Positions 1 to 6,897 of a stretch of DNA of 29,599 nucleotides are shown piece after piece. Made by a program: the position numbers and the translations under genes. Location: IMG/VR virus record IMGVR_UViG_3300048919_000253, positions 1 to 29,599 of that record; one strand, given 5' to 3'. This DNA is from a virus. The notes beneath the pieces were generated by a model. That model had not been told where the DNA came from, made no database searches, and worked only from the letters and a program-made list of their open reading frames with translations. The first letter of the stretch is position 1; the number at the start of each line of letters is the position of its first letter.

Positions 1-118
1 CCGCAAACCCATCAAGGTCCACGAAGGCAAGTCCAGTTTCGCCAAATTCATGGATAGCGACCGCCCCGCCATCCTCCGCCTTATCGCCAAGCGTCACGGC
101 TTCAACGAAGTCTGGTGA
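1..118 (+). CDS. C-terminal end of an unidentified protein (5' partial)
   Basis: An open frame enters from the left edge and ends at the TGA at 116-118, giving 38 visible residues rich in Lys, Arg and His and ending in Glu-Val-Trp. The following gene has its own ribosome binding site 45 to 60 bases downstream, which fits a real gene end here. Nothing in the fragment identifies a family. Confidence 0.5.
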   Translation, partial: RKPIKVHEGKSSFAKFMDSDRPAILRLIAKRHGFNEVW

Positions 119-177
119 CGTCCCTTCAACCCTAGCAGGGGGCAATGAGGCCCCCACACCTCCAGGAGAACGGAAAA

Positions 178-1557
178 ATGAGCAATCAATCCACGCGCGC
201 GAGCGACCCCCAGGCCGATCCCCGGCAGCCCTTCGCGCTGTCCAAGGCAGAGGCCGAACGGCTCCAGGTCCTGGGGGCACGGGCCTATGTTGCCCCCGAC
301 GGGGTGGACGCGCTGAACGCCTATTGGGCCGAGCTGGGCACCACGCACGGCTTCGTCTGGACGACGGTGGAGGACCTGGCGTGGACCGGGCCGGACCAGA
401 AGCCGGAGCTTGGCGCGATGCGCGAGGTTGACGGTGCGACGTTCACGGCCTGGCCCCAGGTTGGCGAATGGCAGCCCGATCCCGACGCGGTGGCATGGCT
501 GAATAGCATGGTGATGGAAGGCAAGGCGGGCACGCTCAAGAACCGCGAGCTGATCCTCCGCGCGTTTGCTGCCGGCCGCGATCAGGGCTTTGCCATGGGC
601 ACGGCCACCCAGCCCCAGCTCCGGCTGGGATGGGATGGCATGGAGTTGATTCGTGAATGTGCAGTGATGCTGCGCGGTTACGAACAGCACCACCGCGACC
701 GCATGGCCCACGGCAAGACGGACGACGAAGCCCACGCCAGCTTCACGAAGGCGGAGCGCAATGGCACCATGGCCGACAAGCTGGAGGCGTTCCTGGCCGA
801 TCCCACCCGGTCGCACCTGGTCCACGATGCGCTGCGCGAGACGCGGCGCGACAATGAGACGGCAGCCCTGGCCGGCTGGAACGCCGCCATGCGCCAGGTC
901 CGCGAGCTGGTGGTAAGCGAACGCGCCCAGGCCGGCAGCGCGATCCCACCCCTGGTGCTGCTGGCGCGCCTGGACGAACTGCCCCCGCCAGAGGACATGG
1001 ACGAAGTGTTCCAGCGACTCCGCGATCCCATGGCCCAGGTCGATCGTCTGCGCGCCGCGTTGCGCGAGTGGCTGGAAAAGACGGACTGGGTAGATGAAGG
1101 CTTGCGCAATGGCACCTTCAACGAGCTGGGCCTTCCAACGCAATGGGGCCGCCATCGCGCGGACACAATGCGCGAGGTGGTGGGCTTGCTTGGCAAGCGC
1201 CTTGCCCAGTCCCTTGCCGATACGTTAGCCGGGTTGCGCGTCCAGGCGGCGGCCGACGTGCTCCAGGCCATGGGGATCACCGGCAAGCATTGCACATGCC
1301 CGAGCGGCTGGGGGATCGAAGTGGGTTGCCCCGTGCATGATGCGGAGGACCCGGCGGCAACGGTGCGCACGATCGAAGAAGCGGCAGCGGCTGGCTTGGT
1401 CCCCGGCCTGGACCAGGAGCGCCTGGACGCAATCCGCCTCGCGCGCGACACCGACGCGAATGGGCCGCATGGGGATGAAGAATCCACCCAGGTCCGCACC
1501 CGCTACCCGGCGGCGGAAGGCCTGAAGTGCATGGGCAAGCCGGAAGGGGAGGCCTAA
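178..1557 (+). CDS. Hypothetical phage protein with a CxC...CxxH cluster
   Basis: A 459-residue protein that I do not recognise. I start it at 178 rather than the in-frame ATG at 145 because a good ribosome binding site (CAGGAG) sits about 10 bases before 178. The body is hydrophilic and mostly helical, with no membrane segment or signal peptide. Near the C terminus there is a compact motif, Cys372-x-Cys374 followed by Cys384 and His387, in a Gly/Trp-rich loop, which looks like a small metal-binding knuckle. It is the first and largest gene of a run of small accessory genes that mostly overlap each other. No function can be assigned. Confidence 0.8.
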   Translation: MSNQSTRASDPQADPRQPFALSKAEAERLQVLGARAYVAPDGVDALNAYWAELGTTHGFVWTTVEDLAWTGPDQKPELGAMREVDGATFTAWPQVGEWQPDPDAVAWLNSMVMEGKAGTLKNRELILRAFAAGRDQGFAMGTATQPQLRLGWDGMELIRECAVMLRGYEQHHRDRMAHGKTDDEAHASFTKAERNGTMADKLEAFLADPTRSHLVHDALRETRRDNETAALAGWNAAMRQVRELVVSERAQAGSAIPPLVLLARLDELPPPEDMDEVFQRLRDPMAQVDRLRAALREWLEKTDWVDEGLRNGTFNELGLPTQWGRHRADTMREVVGLLGKRLAQSLADTLAGLRVQAAADVLQAMGITGKHCTCPSGWGIEVGCPVHDAEDPAATVRTIEEAAAAGLVPGLDQERLDAIRLARDTDANGPHGDEESTQVRTRYPAAEGLKCMGKPEGEA

Positions 1558-1560
1558 ACC

Positions 1561-1887
1561 ATGTGGATGGACGACAGCAACCGGGGCGGCGGGGAGCCGC
1601 CCCATGGGCATGGCCCGGTGATCAACGTGCTGAACACCAGCTTTGTGGACGTGAAGCTATCCCTGCCGGGGTTCCAGGGCCTGCCGGATCGCCACACCAA
1701 CGCCACATTCACCGTTGGCTTTTGCCGGCACGGCGCGATGGTGGTGGACGTGCGCGGGTGCGCTGTCCTACCATTGCCTTGCCATGCCAGCACATGGCGA
1801 CGCATAGTGATCGCGACCCGTTACCTATTCGGCCGGATCACCGCGCCGAACCCGGATGCCCCGGAGGCCTGCAACGATGGCGCTTGA
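1561..1887 (+). CDS. Hypothetical small protein
   Basis: A 108-residue protein starting three bases after the previous stop, with a purine-rich GGAAGGGGAGG stretch just upstream. The N terminus is Gly/Pro-rich, and the middle alternates hydrophobic and polar residues in a way suggesting beta strands. The start of the next gene overlaps its end by 11 bases. I do not recognise the family. An ATG two codons later could be used instead. Confidence 0.6.
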   Translation: MWMDDSNRGGGEPPHGHGPVINVLNTSFVDVKLSLPGFQGLPDRHTNATFTVGFCRHGAMVVDVRGCAVLPLPCHASTWRRIVIATRYLFGRITAPNPDAPEACNDGA

Positions 1888-2110
1888 GCAAGAACCGATG
1901 GCAGACACCCTGGCCCGCGCGGACAGCACCGTGCGCTTCACCGCCACCGGCGGGGAGGAGAACGGCCCATATCAGTGGGACCGCTTCTCCCTGGTGCGCG
2001 GTGCCGATCGCTGGCCTGGCACGGGCATGGGCGTGCTGGGCACCACGATCACCGTGCGCTTCCCCGTGCCGCTCCGTGACGGGGACCAGGTGGAGTTGCC
2101 GGGCGCATGA
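1877..2110 (+). CDS. Hypothetical small protein
   Basis: A 77-residue protein. I chose the ATG at 1877 over the upstream one at 1856 because GGAGG lies eight to ten bases before it. The second half (Trp, Val, Thr, Arg, Gly-rich) looks like a short beta-sheet protein. It overlaps the gene before by 11 bases and the gene after by four (ATGA). Function unknown. Confidence 0.6.
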   Translation: MALEQEPMADTLARADSTVRFTATGGEENGPYQWDRFSLVRGADRWPGTGMGVLGTTITVRFPVPLRDGDQVELPGA

Positions 2111-2385
2111 TCCAGGGCGACCTATTCGGCCCCGCGCCGATGGTGTCGCGCTGGCCCGGCGACGGCCCGTTCTCCTCCCAGGTGTGGAGGCAGGAGGAGA
2201 ACGGCACCGCTATCCGCCGGTGGTTCGATGGCACCGGCTGGTGCCAGGCTCTTTGCGCCCCATGCGAACGGTGCGGCCTATGGCACCCCCTGGATCACAA
2301 GAACGACCACCCCACCCACTACATGCCGACGGCTTATGCCGCTGCCATGCGGTGCCCAGGCGGAGCTGGATGGTGGCACGCATAG
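2107..2385 (+). CDS. Hypothetical small Cys/Trp-rich protein
   Basis: A 92-residue protein whose ATG overlaps the previous stop as ATGA, implying translational coupling. It carries Cys residues in the pattern CxxxCxxCxxC followed by Trp-His, which suggests a small zinc-binding fold, and it is rich in Trp. It shares the short stretch Glu-Glu-Asn-Gly with the protein just upstream, perhaps by chance. I do not recognise it. Confidence 0.6.
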   Translation: MIQGDLFGPAPMVSRWPGDGPFSSQVWRQEENGTAIRRWFDGTGWCQALCAPCERCGLWHPLDHKNDHPTHYMPTAYAAAMRCPGGAGWWHA

Positions 2386-2552
2386 AATGCACCCCGACCG
2401 CGATAGTTCAGCAGGCCGACCGCTTCGACCTGTTGCGCTGCCGCTGCCCTGTCTGCCTTCGCCTGGATGCGCTTCACCCAAGCGAGGGTTTCCAGCTCGC
2501 TCTTTTCCCATATCAACCTTTCCGACTTGTCCGGTTAGGCCGGAAGGTTTAA
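2370..2552 (+). CDS. Possible small CxCxxC protein
   Basis: A 60-residue frame beginning at an ATG that overlaps the previous gene by 16 bases, with GGAG a few bases upstream. It contains Arg-Cys-Arg-Cys-Pro-x-Cys, a metal-knuckle-like pattern similar to its neighbours. Support is weak in the last third, where the third-position GC preference typical of this genome fades. A minus-strand frame over the same bases (2334-2516, TTG start) has a plausible composition too, so the coding strand is not certain. Confidence 0.35.
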   Translation: MVARIECTPTAIVQQADRFDLLRCRCPVCLRLDALHPSEGFQLALFPYQPFRLVRLGRKV

Positions 2553-2556
2553 GGCT

Positions 2557-2580
2557 GCCCTTCCCAACCAGGAGAAGGGC
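2557..2580 (+). promoter_or_regulatory. Hairpin holding the ribosome binding site in its loop
   Basis: GCCCTTC at 2557-2563 pairs perfectly with GAAGGGC at 2574-2580. The ten-base loop contains AGGA, part of the AGGAGAAGG ribosome binding site of the gene starting at 2584. Such a stem can restrict or present a ribosome site. That it regulates anything is inference. Confidence 0.45.
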
Positions 2581-2583
2581 AAC

Positions 2584-3015
2584 ATGATCGACAACACCAC
2601 CATGACGGAGGAGCTGCTGGCTTGCTCCGCCTTCACCCAGGACGCGGAAGGGCTTGTCCGCGTCGATCCCGCCGTGCTGCAACGCGCGGCAGAACTCCTC
2701 GCCCAGTCCGCCAACAAGGACCTGTCCGCGCTCCAGCAGGAACGCGACGCCCTGGGCTGGGCCACCATGCGCATGTCCGTCGCGCTCCGCCTGCTGAACG
2801 CTTCCGGCATGAAGGGCGTGTCGATGCCGGGCAGCGGCATCCTGGTCCCCTGGCTGTCTGGCTGGATCGACGCGGGCATGGACGAACCGCTGCACTGGCC
2901 CAGCGCCGTGCCCTTCGCGTGCCAGCTCCTGACTTCCTGGGGGTTCCAGGACGTGGGCGGGTTCATCGGCAAGACGATGCCCACCGACGGCCGGGCTGGG
3001 CAGCGCACGCAATGA
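2584..3015 (+). CDS. Hypothetical protein
   Basis: A 143-residue protein with a good ribosome binding site (AGGAGAAGG) upstream of the ATG, partly inside a hairpin. The N-terminal half is predicted to be helical, including a possible short coiled coil around residues 35-60 (Leu, Gln, Glu-rich). The C-terminal half is richer in Gly, Pro and Trp. It is the first gene after a short gap, so it may start a new transcription or translation block. The next gene overlaps its stop as ATGA. No family recognised. Confidence 0.7.
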   Translation: MIDNTTMTEELLACSAFTQDAEGLVRVDPAVLQRAAELLAQSANKDLSALQQERDALGWATMRMSVALRLLNASGMKGVSMPGSGILVPWLSGWIDAGMDEPLHWPSAVPFACQLLTSWGFQDVGGFIGKTMPTDGRAGQRTQ

Positions 3016-3284
3016 GCGGCCACACCATCACCGCCGTGTTCGGCATGGAGCCGCAACGCGACCAGGAGAACGCCCAGGCGCATGTCGTGGGCAGCAAGTC
3101 CTACGTGGTGGGGCCTAACGTGCCTCGACCATTCACCGTCGGCCGGATCGAACGGCGCATGGAGAACTTCGGGGACCATGGCCTGTTGTGGTTCGACGTG
3201 TTCGACACCGACGGCCGGCTGGCCACGTCCATGCAGGCCCGCGCCGTTGCCGAGATTCACTACGGCCAGGAGAAAGACCAATGA
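3012..3284 (+). CDS. Hypothetical small protein
   Basis: A 90-residue protein whose ATG overlaps the previous stop as ATGA. The sequence reads as a compact alpha/beta protein: a beta-rich N-terminal half, then Leu-Leu-Trp-Phe-Asp-Val-Phe-Asp followed by Ala/Arg-rich residues. No cysteines, membrane segment or known motif. It overlaps the next gene in the same ATGA way, so three genes in a row appear coupled. Confidence 0.6.
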   Translation: MSGHTITAVFGMEPQRDQENAQAHVVGSKSYVVGPNVPRPFTVGRIERRMENFGDHGLLWFDVFDTDGRLATSMQARAVAEIHYGQEKDQ

Positions 3285-3412
3285 TCAAGCTGCTGCGCGG
3301 CCTTTTGGCCAAGATCATGGAGTCGACCAATATGCAGACGCCGTCGTGCGAAAGCTGCAAGAAGGCAGGGGGCGAATGCTATATTTGCTGGCTCGACCGG
3401 GCTTTGTGGTGA
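3281..3412 (+). CDS. Tiny CxxC protein
   Basis: A 43-residue protein with a good ribosome binding site (CAGGAGAAAG) seven bases before its ATG, which overlaps the previous stop as ATGA. It has an amphipathic basic N terminus and two Cys pairs, Cys-Glu-Ser-Cys and Cys-Tyr-Ile-Cys, about ten residues apart, so it is likely a single zinc-knuckle protein. Function unknown. Confidence 0.55.
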   Translation: MIKLLRGLLAKIMESTNMQTPSCESCKKAGGECYICWLDRALW

Positions 3413-3708
3413 GCGTTCGGGATACGCTTGCCCGCTGGGCTATCGCGAGAAGCTGGAGGTTGCGGAGTGCCGCGCGACAGCATGAGGACCAGCTCCAGCG
3501 CACGCGGGATTTCGAGGACAGCATTCGCACGATGCTCGAGTCACCGGAAACGATGCGCTGGGCCATTCGCGTATGGCACGCAGCCCCTGGCAACCAACCA
3601 GACTTCGCCAATACCCTTTTGGTGGACAAGGCCTGGGCAGTGATCCTGGGTCGCGACATAGCCGATGCAGTGGCCAAAGGTCCCTACAACCCGGAGGTGC
3701 GGTCATGA
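3376..3708 (+). CDS. Hypothetical basic helical protein
   Basis: A protein of 110 residues if it starts at the ATG at 3376, which has AGGGGG just upstream but overlaps the previous gene by 37 bases. A GTG at 3409 would give the usual four-base GTGA overlap and a 99-residue product but has a poor ribosome site. The N-terminal 40 residues are Arg-rich and the rest predicted helical. No recognised domain. Confidence 0.55.
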   Translation: MLYLLARPGFVVSVRDTLARWAIARSWRLRSAARQHEDQLQRTRDFEDSIRTMLESPETMRWAIRVWHAAPGNQPDFANTLLVDKAWAVILGRDIADAVAKGPYNPEVRS

Positions 3709-3914
3709 GCTACCGCTACGCCCAACAGCGCGCCAACCGCGCCCGACTCAAGGCCGATTGCGTCGTGCTCCTGGATCGCCTGGCCGCCGCCTATTCCGGC
3801 ACGCTGTCCGACCGCGAGGCCCGGCAGATCGCTGAAATGCGGATGCGCCTGGCCCCGCCCACTGGGGTTAAGGCCCCGATCATTCACACCGACTTCACCA
3901 GGGGGAAAGTATGA
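3705..3914 (+). CDS. Hypothetical small basic protein
   Basis: A 69-residue protein with GGAGG upstream and an ATGA overlap with the previous gene. The first 50 residues look like two charged helices rich in Arg, Ala and Leu. The tail is Pro/Thr-rich. It could bind nucleic acid or a partner protein, but no motif supports that specifically. Confidence 0.6.
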   Translation: MSYRYAQQRANRARLKADCVVLLDRLAAAYSGTLSDREARQIAEMRMRLAPPTGVKAPIIHTDFTRGKV

Positions 3915-4057
3915 AGCGCGAACGTGCCGAGCGCGAGGCCGCACAGCAGAACCGCAACGAACACACCGAAGCCTATCATGCCTGGCACGCTGGCCGGAAC
4001 CGCTGGCAAGTCCGGCGTCGGGAGGCCGATGGCAGCGCCACGGTGATCGCGTCGTGA
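3911..4057 (+). CDS. Tiny highly charged protein
   Basis: A 48-residue protein with a strong ribosome site (AGGGGGAAAG) and an ATGA overlap with the preceding stop. It is almost entirely Arg, Glu, His, Gln and Ala with two Trp. Function unknown. Confidence 0.5.
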   Translation: MKRERAEREAAQQNRNEHTEAYHAWHAGRNRWQVRRREADGSATVIAS

Positions 4058-4758
4058 TCGGCGCGCCCACCCCCGTGGCCTGGATGCTGCGCGAAACGAC
4101 TGCGCAGGATGGCCCCCTTACCTCGCGCAACACCCGCACCATGTGCGGCGAGGTGTTCATGTCGGAGGAGACAGCCACCGCTGCCGCCACGCGCAAGTCC
4201 GGGCGCTGGCGCACCGTCTCCGCGTTCCCGGTGTTCGCTGATCCCCTGCCAGAGGCCGAGCCGGCGAAGGAGTGGCGGTGCTTCCACTGCGATGCCCTGT
4301 TCACCAACGTGGCTGCCGCCGCTGCCCACTTCGGCACGCGCGAGGACCAGACGCCCGCCTGCCAGCTCAAGGCCAGCGAAGGCGGCCTGGTCCGCGCGCT
4401 GCGCGAGGCCGAGGACGAATGCGAGCGCGTCCACACCCAGCTCCATGCGGAAAGCGCGGACGGACTGCGCGCACTCCAGAACAACCTGGGCCGGCACCGC
4501 ACGGCGCTGATCGCCCAGGAGGAGCTGGGCTATGAACGCGGAATCCGCGACCAGGCCCGCACGGTGGAAGTGCTCCGCCGCGCGCTGGTGTGGCACGGCG
4601 ATCCCGCGCGCATGGCCACCACGCGCGAGGACTGGCAGCAGGAGGTGGACGAAGCCATACGCTTCGTGCGCGACAACCCGGAGGAGGGGCGGCCATCGTC
4701 GCCCACGCTCACCAACTGGACCGGCTGGGATGCCGAAATGCGGGAGGCTGGAGAATGA
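4054..4758 (+). CDS. Zinc-finger-like phage protein
   Basis: Up to 234 residues from the GTG at 4054, which overlaps the previous stop as GTGA. An ATG at 4159 with GAGGT upstream would give a 199-residue form and is a serious alternative. Cys76-x-x-Cys79 followed by His92 in a Phe/Ala-rich context matches the half of a C2H2-type finger common in small phage proteins, and an extra Cys follows about ten residues later. The remainder (about 105-200) is long and helical, rich in Glu, Arg and Leu, perhaps a coiled coil. A nucleic-acid or protein-binding role is inferred only from the finger. Confidence 0.65.
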   Translation: MIGAPTPVAWMLRETTAQDGPLTSRNTRTMCGEVFMSEETATAAATRKSGRWRTVSAFPVFADPLPEAEPAKEWRCFHCDALFTNVAAAAAHFGTREDQTPACQLKASEGGLVRALREAEDECERVHTQLHAESADGLRALQNNLGRHRTALIAQEELGYERGIRDQARTVEVLRRALVWHGDPARMATTREDWQQEVDEAIRFVRDNPEEGRPSSPTLTNWTGWDAEMREAGE

Positions 4759-5405
4759 GCCGTCGCCCCAAGCATTACGATCGCCCAGGCAAGCGCCCTG
4801 GCCCGCCGCGCGTTCGCTCCAATGACACGGGCGGGTCTATCACCGACCAGCGCGCGCCGGAGGGCTACCGCTGGGAGCACGTCAACGATCCCCGGCCACG
4901 TGCCAGTCACTACGTCGGCCTGGGCAACTGCCGCTGCCACGTCGTGCCGATCATTCCGCTGAACTGGTCCCTGCCGGTGGAGACGGACGAACCAAACCCC
5001 CGCCGCGTGCGCGTGATCGAGCCGCCGTATGTATATGGGCCGGACGATACCCATGCAGTGGTGGAGTGGGCCAGCTCCTGGGGGGAGACGGCGACGTTCG
5101 AGCACGACGGCACGCCTTGCCCAGGCGATCCCACCATGCCCAAGCTCCGCAATGTGCGAGGGCTATGGCCCTTGGGCGTGACGGTGCCACCCGCGCCTAT
5201 GCGCGGCCGGATCACCGCCGTGGTGTGGCCGCCCGCGCCGGAACCCCCCGCCCCGCCGGAGCTGCCCGAGGGCGTCTGGCCGCGCGGCGACGTGCTCATG
5301 TGCGAGTGCCGCGTATGCGAGCGCGCCATGCCGATCGAATGCGAACCGGAGGAGTTCGACCCCGACATGGCCTATTGCGGCGGCTCGCCCAGGTGCTGCC
5401 CATGA
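4755..5405 (+). CDS. Hypothetical protein with Cys-rich C terminus
   Basis: A 216-residue protein with an ATGA overlap and GGAGG-like purines upstream. The N terminus is basic and Pro/Arg-rich. The middle is rich in Pro, Val and Trp, suggesting extended or beta structure. The last 40 residues hold a cluster of Cys residues (CxCxxC, then single Cys, then CC near the end), probably one or two metal sites. I do not recognise a family. Confidence 0.65.
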   Translation: MSRRPKHYDRPGKRPGPPRVRSNDTGGSITDQRAPEGYRWEHVNDPRPRASHYVGLGNCRCHVVPIIPLNWSLPVETDEPNPRRVRVIEPPYVYGPDDTHAVVEWASSWGETATFEHDGTPCPGDPTMPKLRNVRGLWPLGVTVPPAPMRGRITAVVWPPAPEPPAPPELPEGVWPRGDVLMCECRVCERAMPIECEPEEFDPDMAYCGGSPRCCP

Positions 5406-5842
5406 GCATGATCGTGATGGCGTGTAGCGCCACGAAGCGCGACGATCCGGGCGAGCTGCCCGCAATCGACCGCTACGACGGCCCCATGTGGCGCACCCTC
5501 CGCGCTTCCCTGGCCGAGCTGGGAGAGAGGCCCTTGCCCGAGGTATGGTTCCTATCCGCGCGCTATGGCTTTCATCCCGCCACCTTGCCGATTGTCCACT
5601 ACGACGGGGTGTTGACGGAGGCACGCGCGCGAGACCTGTTGCGGATGCCAAGCTCCAACCACGTGGCCTTTGCGGAGGAGGTGCGCCGGCACGATCGCGT
5701 GCTATTCGCGGGCGGGGCCATATACCGCGACACCATGCTTCGGGCCGCCCCTATGGTCCGGCTGCTATCTGAAACCGATGGCGAAGGGATTGGGCACCAC
5801 CGCGCCCAGCTCCGCGCCTGGATTGCAAGGACATGCGCATGA
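5402..5842 (+). CDS. DUF6884-like protein
   Basis: A 146-residue protein with ATGA overlap to the previous gene. The N terminus reads as a hydrophobic strand ending in Ala-Cys-Ser-x-Thr-Lys. A central Trp-Phe-Leu-Ser-Ala-Arg-Tyr-Gly stretch and a nearby His-Tyr-Asp-Gly follow. This order of motifs is what I associate with the DUF6884 family found in phages and bacteria, whose activity is not established. The Cys at residue 8 and the Ser-Ala-Arg-Tyr-Gly segment are the likely functional spots. The family match is from memory of the pattern. Confidence 0.6.
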   Translation: MSMIVMACSATKRDDPGELPAIDRYDGPMWRTLRASLAELGERPLPEVWFLSARYGFHPATLPIVHYDGVLTEARARDLLRMPSSNHVAFAEEVRRHDRVLFAGGAIYRDTMLRAAPMVRLLSETDGEGIGHHRAQLRAWIARTCA

Positions 5843-6180
5843 ATCGACGTGATCCCGAACGGGAGCAACAGGGCAGCGAGCCTGCCAACCTGGCCGTGCA
5901 TGATCCCGTTCGGGAGCAATATGCCCGCGCGCTGGTGTTCGTCTTCCTGGCGATCCTGGCCGTGCTGCTGACTGGGTGCGGCGAGGACACCAGCGGCGAC
6001 GCCCTGGAACGCTACAGCATCCTCATGGACACGGACACCACCACGCCGGCAGAGCGGTGCAAGGCCAGCGGAGAGGTGGCCGACGCCTTCCTGCACGAAG
6101 GCAACCGCGAGGCCTACCAGCGGTGGCACGCAATCCACACGATCCAGTGCATGGACGACGGCCCCATGGTGATCGGCTAA
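5839..6180 (+). CDS. Predicted membrane lipoprotein
   Basis: A 113-residue protein if the ATG overlapping the previous stop (ATGA) is used. An ATG two codons earlier is also possible. About 30 charged residues precede a hydrophobic segment (roughly residues 32-47) ending in Leu-Thr-Gly-Cys, a good lipobox, followed by an acidic, soluble C-terminal domain. The long charged lead before the lipobox is unusual for a lipoprotein, so it could instead be a type II membrane anchor. The charged lead is encoded by a repeated palindromic DNA element. A role in superinfection exclusion or lysis is possible, but nothing in the sequence shows it. Confidence 0.6.
   Translation: MNRRDPEREQQGSEPANLAVHDPVREQYARALVFVFLAILAVLLTGCGEDTSGDALERYSILMDTDTTTPAERCKASGEVADAFLHEGNREAYQRWHAIHTIQCMDDGPMVIG
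5851..5919 (+). repeat. Paired palindromic repeat, 18 bp, 51 bp apart
   Basis: GATCCCGAACGGGAGCAA (5851-5868) recurs as GATCCCGTTCGGGAGCAA (5902-5919). The copies are direct repeats 51 bases apart, each with a palindromic core, and the cores are exact reverse complements of each other. The two arms could form one long stem around a smaller hairpin (GGCAG/CTGCC). The spacing is 17 codons, so the protein repeats Asp-Pro-x-Arg-Glu-Gln. Confidence 0.6.
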
Positions 6181-6194
6181 CCCAGGAGAACGAA

Positions 6195-6452
6195 ATGCCC
6201 GACACGATCCACGCCCCCTTTGACGACGCCACCCGCGAGGCACTGCGCGCCTGGCAGGATTGCGGCTGGGCGCACCCCCTCACATGCGGGAGCTGCAACA
6301 GCGCCCTGCCCATGATCCCGGAGAAGCGCGGCCTGGTGTGCCCGTCGTGCTTCCACACCCAGGACTGGGTGCCCACCGCCTGCCTCACCCTTCCCGACAA
6401 CCCTGCCGCGACCCTTGCGGCCAACGCGAAAGCCCAAGATGCGACAGATTGA
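6195..6452 (+). CDS. Zinc-ribbon protein
   Basis: An 85-residue protein with an excellent ribosome site (AGGAGAACG) five bases before the ATG. It contains Cys-Gly-Ser-Cys, then about 14 residues later Cys-Pro-Ser-Cys, the classic spacing of a zinc ribbon, with a further Cys downstream. Such ribbons bind nucleic acid or protein. The partner is unknown. It is one of several Cys-pair proteins in this gene run. Confidence 0.65.
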   Translation: MPDTIHAPFDDATREALRAWQDCGWAHPLTCGSCNSALPMIPEKRGLVCPSCFHTQDWVPTACLTLPDNPAATLAANAKAQDATD

Positions 6453-6675
6453 CACCGCCCTGCCGATGGCAGGCCCCGCCGTTCCCGAAGTGACGATAGC
6501 GCCGCAGCAACCCGCCTCGCGGGCCGAGCTGCTGGAACTTGTCACCAGGCTCACCCAAGAGGCGAAGATGCCCCCAAGCGTCAAGAATGCCCGATTTGTC
6601 CGCGTTCCGGCCCACCTCTACCTGGTCGCGGCGGACGTGGTGCGGCGCGAGCTGGCGAGCCTGGCCGAGCAATGA
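6439..6675 (+). CDS. Hypothetical small protein
   Basis: A 78-residue protein. The ATG at 6439 overlaps the previous gene by 14 bases but has no convincing ribosome site, so the start is uncertain. The N-terminal third is Pro/Ala-rich and the rest suggests two or three helices (Ala, Glu, Leu, Val, Arg). It ends in an ATGA overlap with the next gene. No family recognised. Confidence 0.5.
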   Translation: MRQIDTALPMAGPAVPEVTIAPQQPASRAELLELVTRLTQEAKMPPSVKNARFVRVPAHLYLVAADVVRRELASLAEQ

Positions 6676-6866
6676 CGACACTTCGGGAACAGGCCCGCGA
6701 ACTCTACGCCAAGGCCCTGGAAGCCAACGGGGCAGGCTGGAAGAACGCAGCCAACAGCATCCGCGCCGGCCATGGCAATCTTTGGGTGCAAGCGGGTATC
6801 GCCGCGCTCGAGCGGGTGCTACGCACAGTGCCCGATGAAGCGGACGACGAAGGCGCGTCCGGGTAG
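6672..6866 (+). CDS. Hypothetical small helical protein
   Basis: A 64-residue protein coupled to the previous gene by ATGA. It is predicted helical with an acidic C terminus. Its stop codon lies at the loop edge of a strong hairpin (6853-6883), so this is probably the last gene of the coupled run. Function unknown. Confidence 0.6.
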   Translation: MTTLREQARELYAKALEANGAGWKNAANSIRAGHGNLWVQAGIAALERVLRTVPDEADDEGASG

Positions 6867-6883
6867 TATTGCCCCGGACGCGC
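6853..6883 (+). terminator. Terminator-like hairpin over a stop codon
   Basis: GCGCGTCCGGG (6853-6863) pairs perfectly with CCCGGACGCGC (6873-6883) over a nine-base loop that begins with the TAG stop of the preceding gene. Only a short, weak T-containing stretch follows (TGTTAT), so it may terminate inefficiently or serve as an mRNA 3' stabiliser. Confidence 0.5.
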
Positions 6884-6897
6884 TGTTATGCGGCGGT

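Noticed and set aside
1527-2552. 341-residue plus-strand frame spanning several small genes
   Set aside because: It is a shifted frame over three well-supported overlapping genes with good starts, and its composition (Pro, Arg, His-rich) is non-natural. Only its last 60 codons are kept as a possible separate gene.
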